Counted from the stretch's first letter, positions 25,766 to 33,583 are shown. The stretch is 64,000 nt of DNA from Candidatus Acetothermia bacterium (GCA_016201405.1 JACQCZ010000015.1:248001-312000); one strand, 5' to 3'. A program made the numbers and translations. The notes: a model not told the origin generated them from the sequence alone.

Positions 25766-26472
25766 TCCGGCTCTCCTTGCTCTGATGCGGGAGCAGACGC
25801 CTGGCGCTCTTGCATCTTCCCATCTTTCAGGTCGAAGCACAAGATCGGGAATCGATCAGGAAATGTCTCAGCTGCTGTCGTCATCAGAGTTGTCAGGCGC
25901 TTGCGCAGATGGATTCGAACTAAAACATTTAGATACTTCTCCTTCTCTTGAGGAGAAGAGATCTTCTGCAAGGGCTCGTCCAGCAGGAGCAGCACTGGAT
26001 CATGACTCAGTGCGAGGGCCAATGCAAAGAGCTCTCGCTCGCTTTCGCTCAAAGACTGGGGAAGCTGACCGGCTTTACCGCTCAGCTCGACCAGCTCCAG
26101 CACCACATCCGTGCGTTGACTTGCATCCTCTTCTGAAAAATCGAGTGCTCTTAGTTTGAACAATAGAGTCTCTCTCACTACCCGGTTCCCAAACGAAGCG
26201 TGATCTTCCAATACGACTCCCAGACGCCGCCGGAGCTGTCGCAGTTTTTCGGCATTGATCCTCAAAATATTTCTTTCGTCGACCAGAATCTGGCCATGGT
26301 CGGGTTTGCACTGCCCCATGAGCATTCGCAAAAAGAGGGATTTCCCAAGACCTGGTGGGGCACAGAGACAGCCCCACTCTCCCCGGTTGAGCCGGAAATG
26401 GAGGTCCTTGAAGATGCCTCGGCCCTCTGCATCCGAAAGACTCAACTCGGAGACTTGAACCATAATCGGCAT
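25762..26472 (-). CDS. ftsE: FtsE-like ABC ATPase with degenerate motifs
   Basis: The 236-residue protein has the size and order of FtsE and is followed by ftsX, but most catalytic motifs are altered. Walker A is APPGLGKS (residues 38-45; first Gly lost), the Q-loop reads LEDH (Q to E at 89), the signature is LSESE (141-145) instead of LSGGE, the D-loop is lost (EPLQKISS) and the H-loop His is Ala (LMTTAAE, 197-202). Walker B LLLLDE (161-166) is intact. AGGAGG precedes the ATG. It may bind nucleotide without normal turnover. It lies 9 bp downstream of prmC. Confidence 0.85.
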   Translation of the reverse strand: MPIMVQVSELSLSDAEGRGIFKDLHFRLNRGEWGCLCAPPGLGKSLFLRMLMGQCKPDHGQILVDERNILRINAEKLRQLRRRLGVVLEDHASFGNRVVRETLLFKLRALDFSEEDASQRTDVVLELVELSGKAGQLPQSLSESERELFALALALSHDPVLLLLDEPLQKISSPQEKEKYLNVLVRIHLRKRLTTLMTTAAETFPDRFPILCFDLKDGKMQERQASAPASEQGEPE

Positions 26473-26481
26473 TGGAACCTC

Positions 26482-27414
26482 CTACTCCTCTTTCGTGCGA
26501 ATGGCCCGAATCATTCGATCCCGCCCGGCAAGATCAGGAAAGACCTCCCACTCTGAGAAACTACAAGATTTGCTCAATAAATTATGAACAGCTTCGCCTT
26601 GATTGTATCCAATCTCTAGATACAAAAACCCCCCCGGCTTGAGAATGTGCGGCACTTGCTGAAGAAGTCTCTCGATCTCGCGAGTGCCCCGCAGCCCGCC
26701 ATCCAGAGCCAGTCGCGGCTCGTGATCTGTGACTTCATTTGAAAGCCCTTCCAATTCTTCAGTGGGAATATAAGGCGGGTTGGCCACGACCAGATCAAAT
26801 ATTCCGGTAACAGCCGCTGCCCAGTCAGATAGTAAGAGCGTGATGCGCTCTGCAACCCCGTTAGCAAGGGCATTCTCTTGGGCAATGTCAAGCGCATCTG
26901 CTGAGATGTCCACGGCAACGGCTTGTGCAGCTGGCCAGGATTTCAGGAGCGCGATAGCGATGGCTCCGGATCCCGTTCCAAGATCTAATAGAGCGACGGC
27001 CTCGTGCTGCTGATGGCCCCTCGCATTGAAGTCATTTAGAATCCGCTCGACAAGCTCTTCCGTCTCAGCTCGGGGAATAAGCACATGCGGATTGACACGG
27101 AGCCGCACATTTACAAAATCCACATCCCCGACCAAATAGGCAGATGGAGTGCCGGCTTTGCGTTTTTGAATCAACTCACGGAAGTGCACGCTCTCTTCTG
27201 GATCAAGGACTCGGGTTGGATTGACATACAGCGTCAATCGACTGGATTTGAGAGCGTGAGCCAAAAGCTCTTCGGCTTCAAACCGAGAGTTCGCTATGCC
27301 TGCTTGACGGAAATATTGGGTCGTCCAGTCCAGCGCCTCTCGAATCGTCCAAGATGACCGATTTGGGGCAGATTGCTCCTCCTCTTTTGTCAATCTCTCT
27401 CTCACCGCCTGCAT
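26482..27414 (-). CDS. prmC: Peptide chain release factor N5-glutamine methyltransferase
   Basis: The 310-residue protein has the PrmC/HemK layout: a helical N-domain (TIREALDWTTQYFRQAGIAN, EAEELLAHAL), then a class I SAM domain with LLDLGTGSGAIAIALL and the catalytic NPPY in VVANPPYIPTEEL, and a late DGGLRG and LEIGYNQGE. It methylates the Gln of the GGQ motif in release factors. I chose ATG 27414 because GAGGA lies 7 nt upstream; GTG 27420 is possible. It heads the prmC-ftsE-ftsX cluster and diverges from the YacL-like gene. Confidence 0.94.
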   Translation of the reverse strand: MQAVRERLTKEEEQSAPNRSSWTIREALDWTTQYFRQAGIANSRFEAEELLAHALKSSRLTLYVNPTRVLDPEESVHFRELIQKRKAGTPSAYLVGDVDFVNVRLRVNPHVLIPRAETEELVERILNDFNARGHQQHEAVALLDLGTGSGAIAIALLKSWPAAQAVAVDISADALDIAQENALANGVAERITLLLSDWAAAVTGIFDLVVANPPYIPTEELEGLSNEVTDHEPRLALDGGLRGTREIERLLQQVPHILKPGGFLYLEIGYNQGEAVHNLLSKSCSFSEWEVFPDLAGRDRMIRAIRTKEE

Positions 27415-27444
27415 TCTCACATCCTCGTCACGGTAACAAAATCA

Positions 27445-27473
27445 TTGTCAAATCGTCAAGCTTGGGCTATGAT
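27445..27473 (+). promoter_or_regulatory. Promoter of the YacL-like gene
   Basis: TTGTCA (27445-27450) and TATGAT (27468-27473) are 17 bp apart. The ATG at 27483 is 9 bp after the -10 box and no ribosome-binding site is seen, so the mRNA would be leaderless. Confidence 0.62.
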
Positions 27474-27482
27474 GATCGCGAA

Positions 27483-28556
27483 ATGTCAGAAAAGTCCGTT
27501 CGATTGAGGAATATCGTACCAAAATTCTTCCTCTACCTGGGTATAGCCGGAGCGGGAGCCATTACGACCGCGAGTCAGCGCCCGATTGGTTGGATGGAGA
27601 GCGGCCAGACGGTACAGCCTTTTTGGGCCAATCTGCTGGCTGGTGTGGTAGGTGGCCTCTTTGTCGCCTCTCTGCTGGACTGGATATCTAGAACCGTCAA
27701 GCGCCGGGTGGGCGCAGGCGAAGGAGTCGCCTTTCTGAATGGCAGCATCGTTGGGCTGATTGGCGCTCTCTTTGGCCTTCTGGGATATATGGTTCTAGAG
27801 CTTCTCTTCCAGAAGAGCCTCTGGCTCCAGCTCATTGAAGCAGGCGTCATCTTCTTCTTTACGTATCTCGGATTTATCATTGGATTCAACCGAGATAATC
27901 TTCTCCTCTCGCTGGTCGGAGGAGAGCGGAGTGGGGCCTCTGCAAAGAGATCCACAAAGCTGCTCGACACCAGTGTAATTATTGACGGGCGCATCTCGGA
28001 TCTGGTCAAGACAGGTTTTATTGAAGGGCAGATCGTCGTCCCACAGTTCGTGATGGATGAACTCCAAAGCATTGCTGACTCAGCCGATGGGCTGAGACGC
28101 CGGCGGGGTCGGCGTGGACTCGATATTCTTGGGGATCTGCGCTCCCAGCTCAATTCCAACTTCCAGATTCTGGAGCGGGATTATCCATCTCATCATGCAG
28201 TAGACCGCAAGCTGATCCAGCTTGCCAAGGAGCTTTCGGCAAAAATAATTACAACAGACTTCAATCTCAACAAAGTGGCTAAAGTTGAAGGCATCTCCGT
28301 GCTCAACATCAACGAGCTGGCCAATTCCGTGAAACCGCGCTTTATTCAAGGCGAAGATCTCGAAGTGGAAGTGATCAGCCCTGGCGAAGAATCAGATCAG
28401 GGTATCGGCTATTTAGATGACGGCACAATGGTCGTCGTTGAGAATGGACGCCCTTATATTGGCAAAAAAATTCTGGTCACAGTCTCCAATGTCTTGCAGA
28501 AAGAGGCCGGAAAGATGCTCTTCGTCCGCCCCAAGGGTGAAGTAAACGGCAGCTAG
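27483..28556 (+). CDS. YacL-like membrane protein with PIN and TRAM domains
   Basis: The 357-residue protein has about four N-terminal membrane helices, then a PIN nuclease domain starting at residue about 160 (LLDTSVIIDGRISDLVKTGF, with VPQFVMDELQSIAD, DYPSHHAVDRKLIQLAKEL and IITTDFNLNKVA supplying the acidic residues), and a C-terminal TRAM RNA-binding domain (EVEVISPGEE, GIGYLDDGTMVVVENGR). This is the YacL type, a membrane-bound putative RNase. I chose ATG 27483 (MSEKSVRLRN); the longer frame to 27354 overlaps prmC. ispD follows in the same direction, as in Firmicutes. Confidence 0.92.
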   Translation: MSEKSVRLRNIVPKFFLYLGIAGAGAITTASQRPIGWMESGQTVQPFWANLLAGVVGGLFVASLLDWISRTVKRRVGAGEGVAFLNGSIVGLIGALFGLLGYMVLELLFQKSLWLQLIEAGVIFFFTYLGFIIGFNRDNLLLSLVGGERSGASAKRSTKLLDTSVIIDGRISDLVKTGFIEGQIVVPQFVMDELQSIADSADGLRRRRGRRGLDILGDLRSQLNSNFQILERDYPSHHAVDRKLIQLAKELSAKIITTDFNLNKVAKVEGISVLNINELANSVKPRFIQGEDLEVEVISPGEESDQGIGYLDDGTMVVVENGRPYIGKKILVTVSNVLQKEAGKMLFVRPKGEVNGS

Positions 28557-28700
28557 GTCTGCCAGACTCTTGTCCCCTCAAACTGTGATGGATGCGGTTC
28601 CCAACGTTCCCAATTTTCATACGTAAACTCTCTTCGGCGCTTTACATTTCTAGTAGAAAATTGCGCATGACATTGTGCGCATTTCTCGAAGGGAGTGTCT

Positions 28701-28796
28701 ATGACGTTTCGCGCAAGGTGGATACCGCTGATCGTGGGTCTCGAAGCGGCGACTATTGTAATGGGTCTTCTCGCATTTCTTCTCACTTCGCTTTAA
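28701..28796 (+). CDS. Candidate 31-residue single-pass membrane peptide
   Basis: ATG 28701 opens 31 codons ending at TAA 28794-28796. The peptide starts MTFRARWIPLIV and is hydrophobic to the end (AATIVMGLLAFLLTSL), giving one membrane helix with positive charges at the N-terminus. GAAGGGAG lies 5-6 nt before the ATG. It sits alone in the 342-bp gap between the YacL-like gene and ispD. It is supported only by layout and ribosome-binding site; chance cannot be excluded. The rest of this gap holds the ispD promoter and a small CTAGTT/AACTAG palindrome (28819-28836). Confidence 0.4.
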   Translation: MTFRARWIPLIVGLEAATIVMGLLAFLLTSL

Positions 28797-28861
28797 CGAA
28801 TCCTCTCATCTTCGCTCTCTAGTTGGCCTGAACTAGAAATGCCGGCTTGAGGTTCTCTCGG

Positions 28862-28890
28862 TTGTCTTCGTCTCCTTTTCGGGATACAAC
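28862..28890 (+). promoter_or_regulatory. Promoter of ispD
   Basis: TTGTCT (28862-28867) and TACAAC (28885-28890) are 17 bp apart. The ATG at 28899 lies 8 bp after the -10 box, again predicting a leaderless mRNA; no ribosome-binding site is visible. Confidence 0.55.
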
Positions 28891-28898
28891 CAGTATTG

Positions 28899-29603
28899 AT
28901 GAAAAATAACTCTCTGGGCGTCGTCATCCTCGCTGCAGGACGAGGCACCCGCATGGGTCAGATCACTCCAAAAGCCTTTCTGCTCTTAGAGCACAAGCCA
29001 GTGTTGCTCTATTCTATTGATCTTCTTGCTCGGGTTGAGTATGTGGATGAGATTATCATTGTTGTTCATCCCGAAGATCGGCAACACCTTGAGAACAAAG
29101 TTCTCTCTAGTTTATCGGTTAAAAAGCGCATCCACGTGGTTGAGGGCGGAGCGCAGCGCCAAGACTCCTCCCTATCTGGCGTCCGGGCGACAACATCATC
29201 CTGGGTGGCCGTGCATGACGCTGCCCGCCCACTCTTCAGTTCCCAGTTGCTGGACCGGGTCTATCGGGCTGCACAGGAAGCCCAAGCGGCAATACCAACG
29301 CTCCCCGTTACCGAGAGCCTGCGCCTTGTCAGCAAAGAGAGTCTCATCACCACAGACGTCAATCGAGAGAATCTGCATCTCGTCCAGACGCCGCAATGCT
29401 TCGCGCGAGAGCTGCTGCTTCGCTCGCTAGAGCAAGTCTGTGCTGAACGGAGATATTTCACCGATGAGGCCGGTGCTGTGCTGGCGATTAGCGGAGTCCG
29501 CGCCAAAGCTGTCCCCGGGGAGAGAGCCAATCTCAAAATTACACTCCCTGAAGACTTGGAGTGGGCTGAAGCTTTGCTGAAAATCAAGAGTCGCGCTGCT
29601 TGA
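28899..29603 (+). CDS. ispD: 2-C-methyl-D-erythritol 4-phosphate cytidylyltransferase
   Basis: The 234-residue enzyme transfers CMP to methylerythritol phosphate in the MEP isoprenoid pathway. The nucleotide-binding start is VVILAAGRGTRMGQITPKAFLLL, with the Arg and Lys that orient CTP; VEGGAQRQDSS, VAVHDAARPLFS and TDVNRENLHLVQTPQCF follow as in IspD. The length fits the single-domain enzyme; no IspF fusion. ATG 28899 is preferred over TTG 28896. ispG of the same pathway lies at 57.9 kb. The stop codon overlaps the -35 box of the next gene. Confidence 0.95.
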   Translation: MKNNSLGVVILAAGRGTRMGQITPKAFLLLEHKPVLLYSIDLLARVEYVDEIIIVVHPEDRQHLENKVLSSLSVKKRIHVVEGGAQRQDSSLSGVRATTSSWVAVHDAARPLFSSQLLDRVYRAAQEAQAAIPTLPVTESLRLVSKESLITTDVNRENLHLVQTPQCFARELLLRSLEQVCAERRYFTDEAGAVLAISGVRAKAVPGERANLKITLPEDLEWAEALLKIKSRAA

Positions 29604-29628
29604 TTCGAACGCGAATCCTCTCTACAAT
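29600..29628 (+). promoter_or_regulatory. Promoter of the anchored exported protein gene
   Basis: TTGATT (29600-29605) and TACAAT (29623-29628) are 17 bp apart; the -35 overlaps the ispD stop codon. The leader is about 40 nt and includes AGAGGAG. Confidence 0.65.
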
Positions 29629-29674
29629 TCATTGATTGCGTCTTTGTATTACATCCTAAGAGGAGAATGAATTT

Positions 29675-30631
29675 ATGAGCCAAGAGCCTGCCACGAAATC
29701 GAAAAATACTGGAGTCTGGTTTGCTTTCGGTGGATTGATAGTAGCACTCGCAATCGCGGCTATTCTGATCTTCAATCCATTCCAAAAGCCGAGCTCTTCT
29801 TCAATATCCAATACATCCTCGAATACAAACCAAAATAACCAGAACAATCAAAACACGACTCCTACCACGACAAAGCCAAACTCTTCCGATCCATGGCAGG
29901 CCCAGATGGATGCTCCAACGCGCGCCATCTTGGAGAAAGTCGTAGCTGCGCAGGGCGGACTGAGTGCGTTGCGAAAGCTCAAATCGATGCACTGGCAAGG
30001 AAAGACGGTCACAACATACGGCACGCAGATTATCAACTCAGACACAGAAGAGTGGATTGCGCTTCCCGCCCGAGTGCGACAGACTTCAAATGCCTCATTT
30101 GTCACTGGAGGAAAGGCCGTTGAGACTACCATCGCGGTAGACACCGATCATGGCTGGCTAAGGGGCCCTCAAGAGGACGCCAATAAAAATCTAGTTGAAG
30201 GTATTGAAGATGCTACCTCAGGGATGATCAGCAACGCGCTCCAAGAGATTACTTTTGACCCCCTCTTCTCCCTACTGGCTGTGACGGAGTCGACGGTGGA
30301 ATTTCGATACATGGGTCTGCAAGATGTGAATGGGGTTCAAGCCCATGCGATTTCGTTGTCGACTCCCTTTTTTGGAACAGGAACTTTCTACTATGATCCT
30401 GTCACATTTCTTCCGATCAAGCTTCATCGCGAGGGGGGTGGGTTAACCGTGGATCGCCTGTTCCAGAAATATCAAAAAGTCGATGGGTATCAGCTTCCCT
30501 TTTTGCAAAATAACCACATAAAACAGGTGAGCACGGCAAGCAGCGGTGAGGCGACCTCCGTGACCACTTACTCAACGATCGAGATGAACGTTCCAATCAG
30601 TGATGACTTGTTCGTTAAGCCACATTCATAA
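29675..30631 (+). CDS. Membrane-anchored exported protein, LolA-like fold possible
   Basis: The 318-residue protein has a short cytoplasmic start, one membrane helix (residues about 13-33), then a low-complexity Ser/Asn/Gln/Thr linker (residues about 38-70) and a beta-rich periplasmic domain. Text such as ALRKLKSMHWQGKT, FLPIKLHREGGG and YQLPFLQNN resembles the outer-membrane lipoprotein-sorting (LolA/LppX) fold seen in many uncharacterized proteins, but this is a weak call. A three-codon frame (ATG AAT TTA TGA) overlaps the start as ATGA. AGGAG lies upstream. It converges on the MDR gene with 3 bp between. Confidence 0.75.
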   Translation: MSQEPATKSKNTGVWFAFGGLIVALAIAAILIFNPFQKPSSSSISNTSSNTNQNNQNNQNTTPTTTKPNSSDPWQAQMDAPTRAILEKVVAAQGGLSALRKLKSMHWQGKTVTTYGTQIINSDTEEWIALPARVRQTSNASFVTGGKAVETTIAVDTDHGWLRGPQEDANKNLVEGIEDATSGMISNALQEITFDPLFSLLAVTESTVEFRYMGLQDVNGVQAHAISLSTPFFGTGTFYYDPVTFLPIKLHREGGGLTVDRLFQKYQKVDGYQLPFLQNNHIKQVSTASSGEATSVTTYSTIEMNVPISDDLFVKPHS

Positions 30632-30634
30632 CAG

Positions 30635-31651
30635 CTAGGGAATTAGAACAACTTTCCCTGTATTCTTACGCTCTTCAATGTAGCGATGGGCTTCTGACGC
30701 TTTGTCAAACGGAAATGACTTGTCTACATGAGGGTGAATCCAGCCTTCGTCCACACCCTGAAGGATCGTGCCCATCCAGGCTCTGATCTTTCCACCTTCG
30801 CTCCAGAGATGGCCCAGGTTGACTCCAAATACGCCCGTATTGGCGTTCATCAGCCGGATGGGACTGAACTTGGGAATCTGCACGAGAAACTTGATCAGTT
30901 GCCAGATTGATCTCTCTCCCTGTCCCGAGAGTGAGGAGACCCCAAAAAATCCCAGACGGCCTGTCGAGCGGAGCGCCCGATAGCTCTTCATCCAGTTGCT
31001 CCCGCCGATGGGATCGAGCACAAGCTCTACTCCACGATCCTCGGTCAGTTGATCCAAGATCTTGAGCCAGTCATGCTGGCGGTAGTCAATGGCATGATCA
31101 AGACCTCGCTTGAGCAAGAAGGCATGTTTATTGGGGCTTGCCGTTCCGTACGTCTTTGCGCCGATTCTCTTTGCAAGCTCAAGCGCTGCGAGACCTACCC
31201 CGCCACCTGCATTGTGAATCAGCACTGACTCATCTCTCTTCAGCCCGCCCATCGCAATGACAAGCTGATAGGCCGTCAGATAATTGACTGGAAGGGCGGC
31301 AGCCTCCTCAAAACTCAAGGCTTTCGGCTTTTCAAAGACCTGTCCAGCAGGAAGAATGACCTGATCGGAATAGCCGCCAAAGCGCGTGACGGCCAGCACG
31401 GGCTTTCCGACGAGTGATTCGTCAACTCCATCGCCAATCTTTTCGATCTCGCCCGCAACCTCGTAGCCGACCACACAAGGGAGCTTGGGCGCATCCGGAT
31501 AAAGCCCCTTTCTAGCCAATATGTCGGCAAAGTTGATTCCCGAGGCCTTGACCCGGATGAGGGCTTCGCCGGATTGTGGCATTGGGTCTTTGGTCTCCCG
31601 GACTTGAAGAACTTCAGGAGCACCCCTGCGGGTAATCCAGACTTGGCGCAT
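30635..31651 (-). CDS. MDR-family zinc-free alcohol dehydrogenase/quinone oxidoreductase
   Basis: The 338-residue protein has the GroES-like N-domain (EALIRVKASGINFADILARKG, GYEVAGEIEKIGDGV) and a Rossmann C-domain with the nucleotide motif NAGGGVGLAALELAKRIGAKT. The structural zinc Cys cluster of classical alcohol dehydrogenases is absent. LSFEEAAALPVNYLTAY is typical of the quinone oxidoreductase/VAT-1-like branch, which uses NADPH to reduce quinones or enones. The exact substrate is unknown. AGGAGGT precedes the ATG. Confidence 0.9.
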   Translation of the reverse strand: MRQVWITRRGAPEVLQVRETKDPMPQSGEALIRVKASGINFADILARKGLYPDAPKLPCVVGYEVAGEIEKIGDGVDESLVGKPVLAVTRFGGYSDQVILPAGQVFEKPKALSFEEAAALPVNYLTAYQLVIAMGGLKRDESVLIHNAGGGVGLAALELAKRIGAKTYGTASPNKHAFLLKRGLDHAIDYRQHDWLKILDQLTEDRGVELVLDPIGGSNWMKSYRALRSTGRLGFFGVSSLSGQGERSIWQLIKFLVQIPKFSPIRLMNANTGVFGVNLGHLWSEGGKIRAWMGTILQGVDEGWIHPHVDKSFPFDKASEAHRYIEERKNTGKVVLIP

Positions 31652-31715
31652 GGTGCACGACCTCCTAGCTGTTGGTTGAGCTTAGTATTCTATGAGATGG
31701 GCTAACGTGATCCCA

Positions 31716-32381
31716 CTAGCCTGCGCGATAATGGGTCCACCAGTAGCACTGGCCTATATGAATGTCTAGCTCTGTCGAGCACGGACCAAGGATGGCTTTC
31801 AGCTCATCGCGGGTGAAGTAGTTTTTCAGAACTTCATGCGTTGAGCCATCGGAGAGAGTTCGAAGTTTGTAGGTGTCTGAAGAGTCTTGCTTTTGGATCA
31901 GCTCACCGCCGACTCCTGGAACGTAAACATTGTCGCACATGAAGACAACAGCTCCGCGGCCCACTTTTTTATGAAATTCCTTTAGAAAATGAGATATTTT
32001 GGCTTTAGGGATGTGAGAGAACCAGAAGTTGGCAAGCCCTGCGTCAAAAGTTCCATTGACAGTATCGAGCTCATAGGCGTCTGCTTGCTGAAAGATGACT
32101 CTGTTTTGCAGAGCTTGCAGAGACGATTTGCTCTTTGCGATCTCAAGAACTTCTAGTGAAAAGTCCGTGGCCGTAATCTGTTTAACAATATCCGCAATCG
32201 CCTCAGTCCAATAGCCAGTACCACAGGCGATCTCCAAGACCCGTTTATTCTTAAAAATTTCTCTTAATCTTTGGCGAATTGATCCGAGCTCGCTCTGGCG
32301 CAGGGGATCATTGCGGTGATAAATGGCTTCGTATTCCTGCGCCCGGCGGCTGTAATAGGCGTGCAGAGTCTTATCTAGCAC
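31716..32381 (-). CDS. Class I SAM-dependent methyltransferase
   Basis: The 221-residue protein begins LDKTLHAYYSRRAQEYEAIY and has SAM motif I VLEIACGTGYWTEAIAD, an acidic residue after the second strand (ITATDFSLEVLEIAKSK) and a later DAGLANFWFSHIPK. Its target is unknown. I chose GTG 32381, with GAGGA directly upstream and an 11-bp overlap with the DUF1272 gene; a GTG at 32414 is in frame but has no ribosome-binding site. Confidence 0.85.
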   Translation of the reverse strand: MLDKTLHAYYSRRAQEYEAIYHRNDPLRQSELGSIRQRLREIFKNKRVLEIACGTGYWTEAIADIVKQITATDFSLEVLEIAKSKSSLQALQNRVIFQQADAYELDTVNGTFDAGLANFWFSHIPKAKISHFLKEFHKKVGRGAVVFMCDNVYVPGVGGELIQKQDSSDTYKLRTLSDGSTHEVLKNYFTRDELKAILGPCSTELDIHIGQCYWWTHYRAG

Positions 32382-32553
32382 TCTTCCTCTTAGGTCGGCG
32401 AAGTAGCTCCCCACGACAATTGGGGCAGATATTTTTCATCTCGTCCGAGCAGGCTGGGCAGAAAGTGCATTCATAGCTGCAAATGAGCGCATTCCCATCC
32501 TGTTTGAGTGATCTCTTACATCTCTCACATGTCGAACGCATCTCTAAGGCCAT
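32371..32553 (-). CDS. DUF1272 zinc-binding small protein
   Basis: The 60-residue product begins MALEMRSTCERCKRSL and carries eight Cys in pairs: CERC, CSYECTFCPAC and CPNCRGELLRRP. This matches the DUF1272 family, small proteins likely to bind one or two zinc ions, with no known activity. I chose ATG 32553 because family members start with MALEMR and GGAG lies 7 nt upstream. It overlaps the methyltransferase gene by 11 bp, so the two are coupled. Confidence 0.88.
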   Translation of the reverse strand: MALEMRSTCERCKRSLKQDGNALICSYECTFCPACSDEMKNICPNCRGELLRRPKRKSAR

Positions 32554-32606
32554 AACGCTCCAATATACTGCAAATTTTCGACTTTTATACTCAAGAAGAG
32601 GGGGCT

Positions 32607-32638
32607 GGGCGGCCCCACAGGAGGCGAAGAGGCCGCCC
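32607..32638. repeat. GC-rich inverted repeat upstream of DUF1272
   Basis: GGGCGGCC (32607-32614) and GGCCGCCC (32631-32638) form a perfect 8-bp stem with a 16-nt loop. It could terminate transcription of the 75-residue ORF on the minus strand, but only a short CCCCCTCTTCTT follows. Confidence 0.4.
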
Positions 32639-32738
32639 ATTCACTTGAATCGCCTCAAGGCAAAACCCTGCTCTTGAAAGTGGGGAGAAAAACCCTGAGG
32701 CATAGGAGGTGGAGGGTTGGGAGTTTCCAATCAGCTCA

Positions 32739-32966
32739 TCAATCACAGCATTCTTGCATCTCTTTGAGCGACGTCTGCTTCTTAGAGCCAGCGATTGGCT
32801 GCCAGATCATCTGGAGCTTTGAGATCCAGGTGTGTGCAATTCCTAGCTGCATACGAGGCGCCACCTCAAATCTTGCTTGAGCTATGCGCCAGTTTCGCTC
32901 TGCATTTCGCACCCGCTCGTTGTATTCATAGATTGCATGGATCCAAGCCAGATTGTGGTTGATCAT
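32739..32966 (-). CDS. Small hypothetical protein (75 aa)
   Basis: The 75-residue product is rich in aromatic and charged residues (MINHNLAWIHAIYEYNERVR, AERNWRIAQARFEVAP, HTWISKLQMIWQP) and has no signal or membrane helix. I do not recognise the family. It is supported by a good GAGGAG 8 nt before the ATG and by lying in an otherwise empty 500-bp stretch between DUF1272 and the ArsR gene on the same strand. The final QECC pair could bind metal. Confidence 0.55.
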   Translation of the reverse strand: MINHNLAWIHAIYEYNERVRNAERNWRIAQARFEVAPRMQLGIAHTWISKLQMIWQPIAGSKKQTSLKEMQECCD

Positions 32967-33055
32967 AACGATGCTCCTCTAAATTCTTCTCTGTTAAGTG
33001 TATACTGAAACGCTTATATGATTGAATAAAAAATTTTGTCTTCAATCCTCATCCG

Positions 33056-33448
33056 CTAGCCTTTGCTCTGCTTGAGCTGATGCTTTACCTCTTCCAGCTC
33101 ACGCTCCAATTCCTCTTTATAGACCTCTAAAAGTGCCCGCTCGGGCAGAGACTGGCTCTCACTCTCGCGGCTACATCGGCAGACGCCATTGAGATCCAGC
33201 TTGTATTCCAACAATTGCGCTGTGTTGAGTGAATAGCTCACCCAATAGCCGTCCTTCTCATCACTGACAAGACCCGCTGCCTTCAAAATCTTTAGGTGCT
33301 GTGAGACTGCAGGCTGGCTCGCGCCAAGTGCCTCGCAGATCTCACTCACTTTTCGCGGGCCCTGTTTTAGCAATTCAATGATCGCCAGCCGCGCTCCAGC
33401 GGCCAGAACCTTGAATCGCTCTGCGGTGTCCTTAGTTTGTAGCTGCAT
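33056..33448 (-). CDS. ArsR-family winged-helix transcriptional regulator
   Basis: The 130-residue protein has an ArsR-type HTH: RFKVLAAGARLAIIELL, KVSEICEALGASQPAVSQHLKILKAAGLVSDEKDG and VSYSLN. After it comes a Cys pair (NGVCRCSRESES) that could sense metal or thiol, and a charged helix. It lacks the canonical ELCVC metal site within the recognition helix region, so the signal is uncertain. Two overlapping inverted repeats between its promoter and start codon suggest autorepression. The divergent DUF4097 lipoprotein gene shares the control region and may be regulated by it. Confidence 0.9.
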   Translation of the reverse strand: MQLQTKDTAERFKVLAAGARLAIIELLKQGPRKVSEICEALGASQPAVSQHLKILKAAGLVSDEKDGYWVSYSLNTAQLLEYKLDLNGVCRCSRESESQSLPERALLEVYKEELERELEEVKHQLKQSKG

Positions 33449-33450
33449 TG

Positions 33451-33476
33451 AATTACTCTTATAAGTAATTGCTTAT
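33451..33476. promoter_or_regulatory. Probable ArsR operator
   Basis: AATTACT (33451-33457) and AGTAATT (33464-33470) form one inverted repeat; ATAAG (33461-33465) and CTTAT (33472-33476) form a second that overlaps it. Both lie between the predicted transcription start (about 33474) and the ATG at 33448, a common place for an ArsR-type operator. Confidence 0.7.
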
Positions 33477-33480
33477 TCAC

Positions 33481-33509
33481 TTTATACCACAAAGCGAATC
33501 TTTTGTCAA
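33481..33509 (-). promoter_or_regulatory. Promoter of the ArsR-family gene
   Basis: Minus-strand TTGACA (33509-33504) and TATAAA (33486-33481) are 17 bp apart. It directs transcription straight into the operator repeats. Confidence 0.8.
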
Positions 33510-33583
33510 GCCGATTGAACTCTCCAGCTATTTTGACCATATACTGGTTGGGTAGAGTCGTTAATTGCAGGGAAGGGGCATAC

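Noticed and set aside
27575-28159. 194-codon minus-strand frame opposite the YacL-like gene
   Set aside because: Ser/Arg/Pro-rich shadow typical of the strand opposite a membrane-protein gene; no supporting signal.
29591-29622. GTTCGAATC on the minus strand, a tRNA T-loop look-alike
   Set aside because: No acceptor, D or anticodon arms around it; the bases belong to the ispD end and a promoter.
32674-32880. 68-codon plus-strand frame before the ArsR region
   Set aside because: No ribosome-binding site, and it lies opposite the better supported 75-residue gene.
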